NCBI GenBank assembly: GCA_024036415.1
Contig: JAMWET010000521.1
Coordinates: 358,865 to 422,864, forward strand
Source of the DNA: Prochilodus magdalenae
Taxonomy: Eukaryota > Chordata > Actinopteri > Characiformes > Prochilodontidae
DNA length: 64,000 bases
Direction of reading: 5' to 3'
A program made the position numbers and the translations under genes. Of the stretch, positions 34,255-45,328 are shown one piece after another. The notes below the pieces were generated by a model. The model saw nothing but the letters and a program-made list of their open reading frames with translations, was not told where the DNA came from and made no database searches. Every line of letters starts with the position of its first letter. The first letter of the stretch is position 1.

Positions 34255-36600
34255 GCTTGGTTCTAGCTAATGGAACCTGTTCTCCTTCAGTGTTCTGTGC
34301 TGATGATGATGTGAATAGACGTCAGTGTCAGACTAATGAATGAGCTTCTATTAAAGACTGGTGGACTGAGAGACACTAGAGTCTCTTCACCTACACTGAG
34401 CTGATGAAGAGTCCTGTTCCAGAAATGATAATAGAACATTAGAGCCGTAATAAACCATACTCCTGTTACTCTCCATACTTCAGTACATCTGAAGTACATA
34501 CTTTAGTACTGGTACTCTCCATACTTAAGTACATCTGAAGGTACATACTTTAGTACTGGTACTCTCCATACTTAAGTACATCTGAAGGTACATACTTTAG
34601 TACTGGTACTCTCCATACTTAAGTACATCTGAAGGTACATACTTTAGTACTGGTACTCTCCATACTTAAGTACATCTGAAGGTACATACTTTAGTACTGG
34701 TACTCTCCATACTTAAGTACATCTGAAGGTACATACTTTAGTACTGTTACTCTCCATACTTAAGTACATCTGAAGGTACATACTTTAGTACTGTTACTCT
34801 CCATACTTAAGTACATCTGAAGGTACATACTTTAGTACTGGTACTCTCCATACTTAAGTACATCTGAAGGTACATACTTTAGTACTGTTACTCTCCATAC
34901 TTAAGTACATCTGAAGGTACATACTTTAGTACTGTTACTCTCCATACTTAAGTACATCTGAAGGTATATACTTTAGTACTGTTACTCTCCATACTTAAGT
35001 ACATCTGAAGGTACATACTTTAGTACTGGTACTCTCCATACTTAAGTACATCTGAAGTACATACTTTAGTACTGTTACTCTCCATACTTAAGTACATCTG
35101 AAGGTACATACTTTAGTACTGGTACTCTCCATACTTCAGTACATCTGAAGGTACATACTTTAGTACTGCTACTCTCCATACTTAAATACATCTGAAGTAC
35201 ATACTTTAGTTCTGTTACTCTCCATACTTGATGAAGGTACATACTTTAGTACTGTTACTCTGTAACTTAAGTACATCTGATAAGTACCTTTATCTGTTAC
35301 TCCCAACTTTAAGTACATCTCTGAAGGTACATACTTTAGTACTACTCTCCATACTTAAGTATACATCTGAAGGTACTACATACTTTCCCTCTCTCTCTCA
35401 TATTAAGTACATCTGAAGGTACATACTTTAGTTACTGTTACTCTCCATACTTAAGTACATCTGAAGGTACATACTTTAGTACTGTTTCGACTCCATAACT
35501 TAAGTACATCTGAAGGTACGTACTTTAGTACTGTTACTCTCCATACTAAGTACATCTGAAGGTACAGTTCCTTTAGTAACTGTTACTCTCCATATTTAAG
35601 TACATCTGAAGGTACATAACTTTAGTACTGGTACTCTCCATACTTAAGTACATCTGAAGGTGAGTACTTTTTGTACTGGTATCCCATACTTAAGTACATC
35701 TGAAGGTAGTACTTTTAGTACTGTTACCAGAATATTTAAGTACATCTGAAGGTACGTACTACTTTAGTACTGTTACTCTCCATACTTAAGTACATCTGAA
35801 GGTACGTAGGTTACTCTCCAGCTTAAGTACATCTGAAGGTACGTACTTTAGTACTGTTACTCTCTTCATACTTAAGTACATCTGATAGGTACTACTTTAA
35901 GCTGTTACTCTCCATACTTAAGTACACGTTTCTACATACTATAGCAGGTTACTCTCCATACTTAAGTACATCTGAAGGTACATATTTAGTACTTTTACTC
36001 TCCATACTTAAGTACATCTGAAGGTACACTACTATAGTACTGGTACTCATCCAACTTAAGTAGGTACATACTTAGTAGTACTGTTACTCTCCATACTTAA
36101 GTACATCTGAAGGTACATACTTTAGTAGCTGGTACTCTCCATACTTAAGTACATCTGAAGGTACATACTTTAGTACTGTACTCTCATACTTAAGTACATC
36201 TGAAGGTATGTAAAAGCCAGTACTGGACTCTCCATACTTAAGTACATCTGAAGGTACATACTTTAGTACCGTTACTCTCCATAGTTAAGTACATCTGAAA
36301 GGTACACACGGAGTAGTAGCTCCATACTTAAGACACATCTGAAGGTACATACTTTAGTACTGTTATTTACTTAAGGACCTGAAGGTACATACTTTAGTAC
36401 TGTTACTCTCCATACTTAAGTACATCTGAAGGTACATACTTTAGTACTGTTACTCTCCATACTTAAGTACATCTGAAGGGACATACTTTAGTACTGTTAC
36501 TCTCCATACTTAAGTACATCTGAAGGGACATACTTTAGTACTGGTACTCTCCATACTTAAGTACATCTGAGGGTACATACTTTAGTACTGTTACTCTCTA
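34255..36600. mobile_element. Second, truncated copy of the hAT-like element with an expanded 47-bp array
   Basis: From GGTTCTAGCTAATGGAACCT to about 34455 it is nearly identical to 24524-24725. It then runs into about 2.1 kb of the same 47-bp unit. Both ends of the element seen at 24 kb are missing. From 34455 to about 35215 units are almost perfect. From about 35220 to 36400 they carry many scattered insertions and deletions (for example GTACTGTTTCGACTCCATAA), and from about 36400 they are clean again. Confidence 0.8.
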
Positions 36601-36720
36601 CGGTCTCAACTACTTAACCTCATTCACCACTCCATATTAGGCTAAGCTTCTGAGCTTGAAAATTGTTAGGGTTGTTGATGATAGTCTATAAGGTTGTAAT
36701 GAACTCTCTCTTTATCCATC

Positions 36721-36765
36721 TCCCCCGCCCCCTCTCTCTCTCTCTCTCCCTCTCTCCCTCTCTAG
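36721..36765 (+). promoter_or_regulatory. akap13: Splice acceptor of akap13 exon 3 formed by a CT microsatellite
   Basis: The polypyrimidine tract is a CCCCCTCTCTCTCTCTCTCT-type run that reaches the acceptor CTCTAG (AG at 36764-36765). Length changes in this repeat could alter recognition of exon 3. That is inference. Confidence 0.6.
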
Positions 36766-37053
36766 CTCACAAGTGCTGTGAGTCAGTTGTGGTCACCGCA
36801 TGCTCTGCAGACCCCGATGGGCTTGTTCGTGAACTTGCTTCGGAGCGCCTGTGCTTTGTCCAGGATCTGGCCTTCGACATGGCCCAGTTCCTGGTGGGCG
36901 CCGTGGGCCGGGCCGACATGCTAGAGAGCGCTATGCTGCTGGATGAGCATCAGATCCCCCTGCAGGAGTGTGAGAGGATGGACCAGAACCTGTCCCTCGC
37001 TCTCTCTCACCTAACACTGCCGACTGGCTGGAGCCTCCTGGGGAACTGCAGCG
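36766..37053 (+). CDS. akap13: akap13 exon 3
   Basis: In phase 1 it continues the previous exon as A-HKCCESVVVTACSAD ... ERLCFVQDLAFDMAQFLVG ... LSLALSHLTLPTGWSLLGN and ends at GTAAGA (37054), phase 1. Recalled human AKAP13 has HDCCETVKVQLCAS, HFVQDEAYDAAQFLA and LAFRHLKLPTEWNVLG at the same places, so identity and frame are secure. The segment completes the conserved N-terminal module before the ankyrin-like exon. The polypyrimidine tract in front is a microsatellite. Directly behind the exon lies an element with 17-bp repeats. Confidence 0.93.
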
Positions 37054-37089
37054 GTAAGAACATCTGCCACTGGTTCCCCCAGAATACAC

Positions 37090-37262
37090 ATATTCTCCTC
37101 ATAGCAGGTTCTCCTCATAGCAGGTTCTCCTCATAGCAGGTTCTCCTCATAGCAGGTTCTCCTCTGTGTATATTAAAGCTTTACTGGAGGATAGAACTAA
37201 AGACGCCAAACTATACACTAGTCCCCATGGAATTATCCAGTCCACCTTAAGCACATTGCTGC
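37090..37262 (-). mobile_element. MITE of the 21.25-kb family, truncated, with four 17-bp repeats
   Basis: TCCTCATAGCAGGTTCT is repeated four times (37094-37162), where the 21.25-kb copy has two. It is followed by TTAAAGCTTTACTGGAGGAT, ACTAAAGACGCCAAACTATA and one CCATGGAATTATCCAGTCC + ACCTTAA unit. Termini are lost. It begins some 40 bp behind the akap13 exon 3 donor. Confidence 0.7.
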
Positions 37263-37379
37263 CAAAATAAACCAGCAGCATAGCTGGTACAGTCAGCATT
37301 AGTATTCAAACACTGTGAAGATGTAAAAGCCAGTCAGACCTCTTAGACACATTCCTAACTGAGCATCCTAACCTTCATA

Positions 37380-38400
37380 GTTACGAGCTGGAACACGGAG
37401 AGTAGCGGCGAGACAGGACGCAGGTGCTGCAAGTGCTGTTATTTAATAAGGACCAATAGAACTGTCATTGTACCAATACAGGGCTGAACTGAGGTGCAGT
37501 TCACATATGCAGGAGGCAAACACAGCTTAGCGTAAGTGTAGATGTTGGAGAGTACAGTACAGTGTGTTGAGGTAGCTAGTGTGCAGTAAGTGTGTGGTTG
37601 TAAACAGTATAGATATATAAAGTGTAGAGTACAGGTAGGAGAATTTCAGCTCAGTCTTCAGGTGAACAGCTAAACAGCTTACAGTACAGATGTGCAACTT
37701 ATTGATAAACAGTTATAGTACAGATGTGCAGTATATAGATAAACAGCTACAGTACAGATTTGCAGAATATTGATAAGCAGTTTACAGATGTGCAGAATAT
37801 GGATAAACGGCTTACAGTACAGATGTGTGGTATATAGATAAACAGCTAGAGTACAGATGTGCAGAATATAGATAAACAGCTTACAATACAGATGTGCAGA
37901 ATATGGATAAATGGTTTACAGTACAGATGTGTCAGAATATTGATAAGCAGTTTACAGATGTGCAGAATATGGATAAACGGCTTACAGTACAGATGTGCAG
38001 TATATAGATAAACAGCTTACAATACAGATGTGCAGTATATAGATAAACAGCTTACAGTACAGATGTGCATTATATTGATAAGCAGTTTACAGATGTGCAG
38101 AATATGGATAAACGTCTTACAGTACAGATGTGCAGTATATAGATAAACAGCTTACAATACAGATGTGCGGTATATAGATAAACAGCTTACAGTACAGATG
38201 TGCAGAATATAGATAAACAGCTTACAGTACAGATGTGCAGTATGTAGATAAACAGCTATAATACAGATGTGCGGTATATAGATAAACAGCTTACAGTACA
38301 GATGTGGAGTATATAAACAGCTTACAGTACAGATGTGGAGTATAAAGATAAACAGCTTACAGTACAGATGTGGAGTATATAGATAAACAGCTGCTGTTAG
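37380..38400. repeat. Minisatellite of ~35-bp units with AT-rich lead-in
   Basis: From about 37655 to 38395 the unit GATAAACAGCTTACAGTACA + GATGTGCAGTATATA repeats some 20 times, with losses of 6-9 bp in several units (GATAAGCAGTTTACAGATG). 37380-37650 is AT-rich lead-in with CAGTGTGCAGT-like strings. It lies in akap13 intron 3. Confidence 0.88.
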
Positions 38401-39487
38401 ATAAACACTGATAAACTGGTGTCCGTACTAACGGAGCGGTATGGGCAAAATTCCAAACGGCTAATGTTCCTTTAAAGCCTTTGGGACGGTATAGTCCTCG
38501 CCGTATCTTCTGTAATAATCATGCACCAGTAGGGGGCGTCTGAGAATCAGAATATCACCTGCCCATGCTCTGTAAAGGTTCCACTCTGAGAGGAGCTACA
38601 GCTTTAGAACATGTTAGAACATTGGCGATTCCAAAGTCAACATTACACTTCCTTTCATGGCCTAATTAGCCGATACAGGAACACTGCAGTCGGTTCGGCT
38701 CATTTATTGTTGATTCCTCTCGTGTAGTTTCTGCTTGCCGAAGAGAAACGCCACATAAAACAGACCTTTGAAGTCGCTAAATCACAAGTACAAAGGCAGC
38801 TGCACAGGTGTGACATACCAGGTGGAATTAGCCACATCATAACAGAGCCACAGCAATCAGCACCCTAATGAACGTCTGTGGAGTAGATGTTCACCTCCTC
38901 CACCCGCTAAACGACTGAGGACTGGTCCTGTGCTGCACTGCACACCTTCGCAAGACCTGCACGCCAGCATTCCGAGAAGGCCTGGGGTTGTTTTGAAGCC
39001 GGAGGGCGGCCCTATCCTGCTCGGTATTGATTTACTGTGGCCGCTTCCATTATCACCTACCTGTATTGATGTGTGAATGTAAACACGGTTGTGCTGCCTC
39101 ACCTTTGTCAAGCCGGACAAGCGACTGTGTTAAGGGACCAAGAGGGGCAGAAAGCAGGAGGTAAGAGAGACCTGGGGCGACCCGAGCACCGTGCATGTCA
39201 AGGCAGAGCTGGCATTCGTTTTTCAGCAGGCGGCTTACGTGGTAGACGGGTGCTGGAGTGCGCCGCCGCAGCACTGGTGTTCTGAATGAGAAGGGGCAGG
39301 TTACCTCCTGCTCTTTGTGCCAGCAAACAATGATCACAAATCGCTTAATCTCGCATTACGCCAGCCCCCATTATTCAGCCAGCCAGCTGACACTCGGGAT
39401 AGTCTGGTAATAACAGCCCAGCCGTCTTAAGAAGGAGCGTCCATGTCTGTTTCCTGCTTTCTGACTGTGCCACCGATTCTGTTGTAG
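38401..39487. other. Intron 3, no further exon seen
   Basis: Largely single-copy sequence. Frames of 70-94 codons at 38857-39337 overlap on both strands and show no domain. The acceptor of exon 4 ends the stretch (TGTTGTAG at 39480-39487). Confidence 0.45.
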
Positions 39488-39671
39488 CTCCAGAGCCTCA
39501 GGAGACGCTCCTGCACTTCGCTGCCCGCCGCGGGCTCTGGAGAGTGGCCCGTTTCCTCCTGCAGCAGCCTGGGGCTCCGGAAGCACTGGCCCTGCCCAAC
39601 AAGCAGGGTGTCACCCCGGCTAGCTTGGCCCAAAGTCGAGGACACAGCGTACTGCTGGAGCTTCTCACACA
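39488..39671 (+). CDS. akap13: akap13 exon 4 (ankyrin-like segment)
   Basis: The phase-1 entry gives APEPQETLLHFAARRGLWRV, then ARFLLQQPGAPEALALPNKQ and GVTPASLAQSRGHSVLLELL. The donor is GTGAGT at 39672, phase 2. The pattern LLHFAARRGL...FLLQQPG...N..GVTPASLAQSRGH is that of two ankyrin-type repeats. It aligns with LMHFAVRLGLLRLTWFLLQ and EGATPVSLALERGYHKL of human AKAP13 as recalled. The role is presumably protein contact; no partner can be read from sequence. Confidence 0.92.
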
Positions 39672-39756
39672 GTGAGTACAGCGTCAGATCAGGCGGTGAC
39701 TACACACACAAGTTGGAAAGCTAATTTTAGGCTCCCCTTTAAAATACCCTTCAGCT

Positions 39757-39794
39757 GATTTACATACTAGCAGCATTACAGCATCGTCAGACAT
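39757..39794 (-). repeat. Left arm of an imperfect inverted repeat
   Basis: GATTTACATACTAGCAGCAT + TACAGCATCGTCAG here is answered by CTGACGATGCTGTAATGCTG + CTAATATGTAAATC at about 40625-40660. The two arms bracket the repeat cluster at 39.87-40.55 kb. Confidence 0.7.
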
Positions 39795-39868
39795 ACGGTT
39801 ACCCTCTGTCACTGCAGCTCTCATAGAGTACTCTATCTGTTTCCCTGTACACTGTATGTACAATGTTT

Positions 39869-40550
39869 CTTCAGTGGTCAGGACCCCCACAGGACCACCA
39901 CAGAGCAGGTATGATGTGGGTGGTGGATCATTCTCAGCACTGCAGGGACACTGACGTGGTGGTGGTGTGTTAGTGTGGGTGGTTCTGGTGTGAGTGGATC
40001 AGACACAGCAGTGCTGCTGGAGTGTTGAGACACTGTGTCCACTCACTGTCCACTCTATTAGACACTCCTACCTTGCTGCTCCACCTTGTAGATGGACAGT
40101 CAGAGACGATAGCTCATCTGCTGCTGCACAGTGCGGTGCTGGTCATCCTCTAGTCCTTCATCAGTGGACACAGGACGCTGCCCCACAGGACGCTCCCCCA
40201 CAAAGCGCTGCCCCACAGGACGCTGCTCCACAGGACACTGCCCACAGGACGCTGCTCCACAGGACACTGCCCACAGGACGCTGCCCACAGGACACTACAC
40301 ACAGGACACTGCCCACAGGACGCTGTTGGCTGGATATCAATCAATCAATCAATATTTATTTATATAGCGCTTTTTACAACCAACGTTGTCTCAAAGCAGC
40401 TTCACAAAAAATCAATTTGTCATACAAAGAAAAAACCACAAGGTTAATGTACAGACATGTGAGAGTGGAAAGCTTCCACTCTGTGAGAGTGCAAAGCAGT
40501 AGCTTTGGTTGGTGGACGATTCTCAGTCCAGCAGTGACACTGAGGATGTC
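39869..40550 (-). repeat. Dispersed palindrome-rich repeat (otophysan type) with insertion
   Basis: The inverted copy of 18425-18860: GTGGTGGATCATTCTCAGCA, CTGACGTGGTGGTGGTGTG, CAGACACAGCAGTGCTGCTG, GTAGATGGACAGTCAGAGAC and, beyond the insertion, TTGGTTGGTGGACGATTCTC + AGTCCAGCAGTGACACTGAG. Inside, ACAGGACGCTGCCCC-type units of ~15 bp are repeated about ten times (40165-40330). The copy is broken at about 40336-40500 by another element. Confidence 0.75.
40336..40500. mobile_element. Retroelement-like tail inserted in the otophysan repeat
   Basis: It starts with (ATCA)n and TATTTATTTATATAGCGCTT + TTTACAAC, a motif I recall at the 3' ends of fish LINE/SINE copies, followed by GTCTCAAAGCAGCTTCACAA. 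The uninterrupted copy at 18.5 kb joins GGCTGGATA directly to GTTCTGGTTGGTGG (read inverted), which defines the insertion. The class (RTE-type or SINE) is not certain. Confidence 0.6.
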
Positions 40551-40624
40551 TCTAAGAGGTTGTTTAAGGAAAGCTGACTGCTGTTTTTAGATGAGAGCTG
40601 AAGTGCCAGCAGGTAAATACACAC

Positions 40625-40660
40625 CTGACGATGCTGTAATGCTGCTAATATGTAAATCAG
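40625..40660 (+). repeat. Right arm of the imperfect inverted repeat
   Basis: Partner of 39757-39794 (see that entry). Confidence 0.7.
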
Positions 40661-40679
40661 TATTAATATTTACATTTTG

Positions 40680-41110
40680 GAACATTACTGTTGGTCGTAT
40701 TGCTCTCCTGTCCTCTAGACTCCAACCCCCAGAATCCCTCTGTGTATCATGTGACTCTGTTTTCCTTGCCATCAACCAATCACAGCCACCTCTCAGCCCA
40801 CCTGACCTGGTTACTGATTTCTGCCACCTGTGCAAGGCCGTATGTTAGCTCTTCTCTGTTGGACTCGGTGAAGGATCAGCCCTGAGCCTCCAGTCACTCC
40901 AGTGTTTTGACTGCTGCCTGTTCTGTATGTGGTTTCTGGATTAGCTCCTAGTGTTTATGATTTCAGGTACTCTGTGTTTTAGATCTCCTTCCTGACTACT
41001 CTTCTGATGCCCTCTTGGTTGTTGTTTGCCACACCCTGGTTTGTTTCTGGACTATCAGTTCTGTTTTTTGTTCCCCTTTTCGTATTAAAGCCTCTAACCT
41101 AGTTTTACCC
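40680..41110 (+). other. Possible solo LTR or other retroelement end
   Basis: The T-rich 3' part with TTTTGTTCCCCTTTTCGTAT + TAAAGCCTCTAACC resembles the polyadenylation region of fish retroelement LTRs. No paired LTR, target duplication or TG...CA ends were found. Kept at low confidence. Confidence 0.2.
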
Positions 41111-42324
41111 ATGATCCTCTGGTGTAGTCTGTCGTAGCACGCTGTAAAAGATAGCTGGGCATGGAAAACAACAAACTTCAGTAAATGGAGACGCGTGGGT
41201 GGGGTTTTCTGGACATGTAACTAGACAGGGCTTTGTGATGATGAGTGATGATGATGGTGCAGGTTTGTTGTGACAGCAGGCGTTACAGCTTCCCATATTT
41301 TACACACACCGTTAGCCCGTTTCCACCGCTTGTGCACCTAACTTCGATCCAAAAAAGTTCCAAACCCCCCAAACTGAGCAGAAGGTTTCTCAGCACGAAC
41401 CGCCACAACGTCTGTGGGTGTGTCAGTTGTTGAAGAATGAGAAGGCAACAATGGCGCCACCCAGTGGTCTGCTGGAGAACCTCTTCTACGTCTTCTCGTC
41501 TCCAGTAGTTGGTCCGTGCTACTTTCTGGATCTGAACACACATCTGGAATAACAGCGTAGCGCTTGCAGGTCATCGATACGCTCCACCCTTTACTCCTTA
41601 CTACCGCTGGGCAGCGCCCCCTGTTGACGGCAATGCCGTATCCTTTGATGTTAATTGGTTCCAGTAGTAAGTGGTGCTAATGCAGGCTAGTTCCATGATA
41701 CGCACCAAGACTCTGTGAAGCTGGAATGAAATCTATTCAAGAGCCAGGGTCCGTCTGGTGGCAAGGGGCAACGAGGGTGAGAACCTAGAAGTCATAATTC
41801 GAGGATTCATGCAGGTCTATAGCAGGGTGGTTACACTGGCTGCTCTGGGCCTTTACGATATCTGTGGATATGAATTCATATAGCTATAATGATGAACACC
41901 ATCAGTCGAGCAGCACCACTGTGTGGCTTGAGACACCACCTGCTCAGTTTCTCCTCACATGTGACTGCAGGCTCAGAGTTTGCATCATCCGAATCCGTCG
42001 TTAGGAGATAATTGGGCGAAACGTGAGGTCACACTTGGCCACCCTTTTGACACGGGGCCACTATGATTCAGAGAGCGGCGCTAGCTGCTTTCATTCAGCC
42101 TCTCTGAGAAAGCTCCCTCCACCCAGGATTGTGCAATATGGTAGGTCAGACTGAGAGGGTTTCACCCATTACACCTCATAAAGAGCGGAGTGGCCTCAGC
42201 TGGGCTGCTAAGAGGAGAGCGGTGCGGTATCCTGTAGCTAGCGGTGTACTGTCTATCTTCTGCTGTGTGTGGGTGGGCACCGTTTTCGGGTGTGTCTTCT
42301 GAATAGGTGGTATGTTTTGGGCAG
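41111..42324. other. Intron 4, no further exon seen
   Basis: The 60-147-codon frames on both strands (41105-41574, 42162-42605) overlap the exon or each other and show no domain. Confidence 0.4.
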
Positions 42325-42517
42325 GGAGGAGCCGAGCACCCGAGATAGCAGCGAGACACGCAGACGGATCCCCTGTGGTGCTGGTGTGGCGCAGCACCAC
42401 CCGTGTCTGAACACCTACACCCTGTCAGCGGACACCCAGCCTGGCACCACGCCACGCAGCCTGCAGGCGGATTTACAGGACTTGCGCTGTCTGATCCGTC
42501 ACGACGCTCATGGCGAG
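42325..42517 (+). CDS. akap13: akap13 exon 5
   Basis: The acceptor TTTTGGGCAG ends at 42324, entry is in phase 2 and the donor is GTGAGT at 42518, phase 0. It reads (Q)EEPSTRDSSETRRRIPCG, then VAQHHPCLNTYTLSADTQPG and TTPRSLQADLQDLRCLIRHD. The order acidic start, Tyr/Pro-containing linker, HH....YTL matches human AKAP13 after its ankyrin-like segment (HHRELDIYTL from memory). The second half is not clearly conserved. It links the folded N-terminus to the large disordered exon. Confidence 0.85.
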
Positions 42518-43227
42518 GTGAGTCACGCCAGCCAGCTTTTCCAGGTAGAGCTGTCTTTTGATCTGTCTCTGTCTCCTTATAGCAGGAGTGTGGCAGGATA
42601 ATCATTTTCCCAGCTTTCCCAAATGTAGCCCCTCAGTCGAGACATGTTTGGTGTCTGAATGTTGCTTCTTTAGTTGTTCACTGTAGGGCTTATATAATTA
42701 ATCAGTGTGTCTGAACCGAAACTGCATTAGGGTTGTTAGCGTATGTCACATGGACTTGCTTATGTGGACAGACAAGGCCATGCATCATCCTATTAATCCT
42801 TTTTATGGAAAACGGCATTATATAGTCTCACAATCTGCGTTATTCTAATTAATGCAGGTGTTTATTTCAGTTACGGCTGTAACAATCAATCGATCTTTAT
42901 CAATGTATCGACAAAAAGCCAAACGATCCTGTCAGTGTGATACATAAACACCTGCCCTGTAGACTCCTCTCTGTATGCTCCTATACTGTAGGGGGCAGCA
43001 TGCAGTGTGGAGTTGCTGGGGTCCGCCAAATAAAGCCTTGCTTGTATGCGTGTGTTCACATTCAAGCCCCCGAATGTGGCTGCTATTGCACAGTTCTTTC
43101 ATTTACACTAATAATACACACTGTAGTATTGCACACATGCTGTATATTACACAGCATATATATTATATTAAATAAATTCCCATATAATAAATAATGCATA
43201 TATTTATATATGTACATACTGTATATA
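42518..43227. other. Intron 5 start, no gene seen
   Basis: AT-rich towards the right. GTTACGGCTGTAACAATC and a TATCG palindrome near 42880-42915 look like a decayed DNA-transposon end, but no partner was found. Confidence 0.35.
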
Positions 43228-43860
43228 CAGTACCAGTCGATAGTCGATTAAAGCTTTACTGGAGAATAAAACTCAAGATACCAAACTATAAACTAGCACT
43301 CAGGGAATTATACAGTCCACCTTAAAACCCCCTCATGGAATTATACAGTCCACCTTAAAACCCCCTCATGGAATTATCCAGTCCACCTTAAAACCCTCTC
43401 ATGGAATTATACAGTCCACCTTAAAACCTCCTCATGGAATTATACAGTCCACCTTAAAACCCTCTCATGGACTTATACAGTCCACCTTAAAACCTCCTCA
43501 TGGAATTATACAGTCCACCTTAAAACCTTCTCATGGAATTATACAGTCCACCTTAAAAAACCCTCATGGAATTATACAGTCCACCTTAAACCCCCCTCAT
43601 GGAATTATACAGTCCACCTTAAACCCCCTCATGGAATTATACAGTCCACCTTAAACCCCTCCAGAGTGGAGCTGTACAGGAGGATGGAGCAGCTTCCTTA
43701 CCCTGCAGTGGAGCTGATAGAACAAGGTTTATTACTAAGCAGGTTTGGAGCGATTCTATTGGTCGGTCCATCATGAATATTCACTAACCTGAAAGGAGTG
43801 TACCACTGTAGGGTCTATAAGGTCAGTTAGAGGGGTGTACCTGAACTTTTGACGGGCGGT
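43228..43860 (-). mobile_element. MITE of the 21.25-kb family with eleven 33-bp repeats
   Basis: The left end CAGTACCAGTCGATAGTCGA follows TA (43226-43227). The body TTAAAGCTTTACTGGAGAAT, CTCCAGAGTGGAGCTGTACA, ATTGGTCGGTCCATCATGAA and the decayed right end CTGAACTTTTGACGGGCGG match the 21252-21821 copy inverted. The 33-bp unit (CCTCATGGAATTATACAGTC + CACCTTAAAACCC) is present about eleven times (43298-43660), against two in the 21-kb copy and one at 37 kb. Confidence 0.85.
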
Positions 43861-44504
43861 CGTCGTTTTTTAGTACGTAGTATTTATGTTATACTTGTTA
43901 GGAACTTGTGGCCCAGTCAGCACTGCAGAGGAAGACTCTCAGTGTACAGGGCAAGGTCTTGTGTCTGTGCATATGACAATACACTCCTGAATCTTGAATC
44001 TGGCGATGCAGCTGCTGTCCTAGCAGTCGTCCAGTTCCACACATTCCCTCTAATGATAAATCAGGGGTGTGTGGAAACATTTGGACTTGGCAAAAGGTAG
44101 TTGTAGATCACAGAGAGGCCGAATTACAGAGACATCTAAACTCAGCTTGATAACTTCAGTCAGGACGAGATTTAGGACAGAGTCTATTACAGAACAACAG
44201 ATAAGTAATACGTACCAACATCCTAACAGGACTACCCTTTCTAAGTACTGTACTAGCGTTAGGATCCACCCCAACAGTGTCCCAACTGTTTACATGTCTG
44301 TTTCTATGGTTTTGATGTGACAGGCAGCAGACTCCCCTATAATTAACCAGCACAATGACCTCACCTTAATCTACACAGTGAAACATCAAAAGGCTAAATA
44401 ATTGTTGCTGAACAGAATATCTAAAATTATATATATATATATATATATTAAATATGTATATGTATATTATAGGTGGTATTTAAGCTACCACCTTAAATAC
44501 ATCT
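43861..44504. other. Intron 5, no gene seen
   Basis: Single-copy-looking sequence with a short (TA)n run near 44430-44450. Confidence 0.4.
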
Positions 44505-44995
44505 TAAGTGTTTAAGGTAGTAGTACCTTCAGGCTCCTGCAGGTGGCGCTGCATGAGGATGATGGAGCTATAAATCCCTGTAGGGGGTGAGAGACAGGAT
44601 CCATAGATTGGGAAGAGTTGCTACAGTGCAGGGAATGTCTCGTTCCATGTGTGGAAAATGGCTCCAGAGCAGATGTTAATGATTGGCTAAAAGGAGGGAC
44701 TGCATGTGGGCGTGGCCAAAGACCATAGTGTGGAGGAAGTAGCTGAATCTGCAGGTGTATGGAAGCGTACGGTCATACGGGTCTACCAGCAGTGGATACA
44801 ATCCCAGTCTACAGGGAATTCTCCTCGGAACTGTGCCAGGGAAGGCCTCCACCACATCTGGACCACCTGACCAGTTCTGTAATGTAAGAGTGTCTGAACA
44901 CTGATGTGGCTACATCCAGAACCTCATCCAGTTGGTCCGAGTGCTGAATGAGGTGTCACATGGTGTTGGGTACGGATCAGTCACAGGGGTCTCGT
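44505..44995 (+). repeat. Dispersed repeat family A, most complete copy
   Basis: It runs from GTTTAAGGTAGTAGTACCTT through GGTGGCGCTGCATGAGG, GATCCATAGATTGGGAAGAG, CTCCAGAGCAGATGTTAATG, GCATGTGGGCGTGGCC, GCGTACGGTCATACGGGTC, GGGAATTCTCCTCGG and CACCTGACCAGTTCTG to TCACAGGGGTCTCG. No protein and no clear terminal repeats. Confidence 0.75.
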
Positions 44996-45328
44996 TTTTT
45001 CCCCTCTCAGATGTATCATTAAACAGTGTCTCCGGATTCAGACACCATATGTATGATCCTTTAGTGCAGCAGCTTCACGTCATGCAGCTTTCAGAGGCAG
45101 TAAGCTCTTCAGACGTCTGGTTCCTATTACCACCACTCTGAGCGCTGTGCGTATGAAGGTGTTGGCCAAACAGAACGCATGTTCTGAAAGTGCCCTCTAA
45201 CTTCCACTGTACATACTCCACCAAAGAGCCAGATACCGAGCGGTTTGCGTAACGGCCTGGACTGGGAGTGATGAGATTGTAAAGGCAGCTTGCTTGAGAG
45301 CACTAAAGCTTTTTTTGTACTCCTGTAG

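Noticed and set aside
39994..40590. 198-codon frame with TGRCPQ-type repeats
   Set aside because: It crosses the otophysan-type repeat, its 15-bp tandem and the inserted retroelement tail. It is a chance frame.
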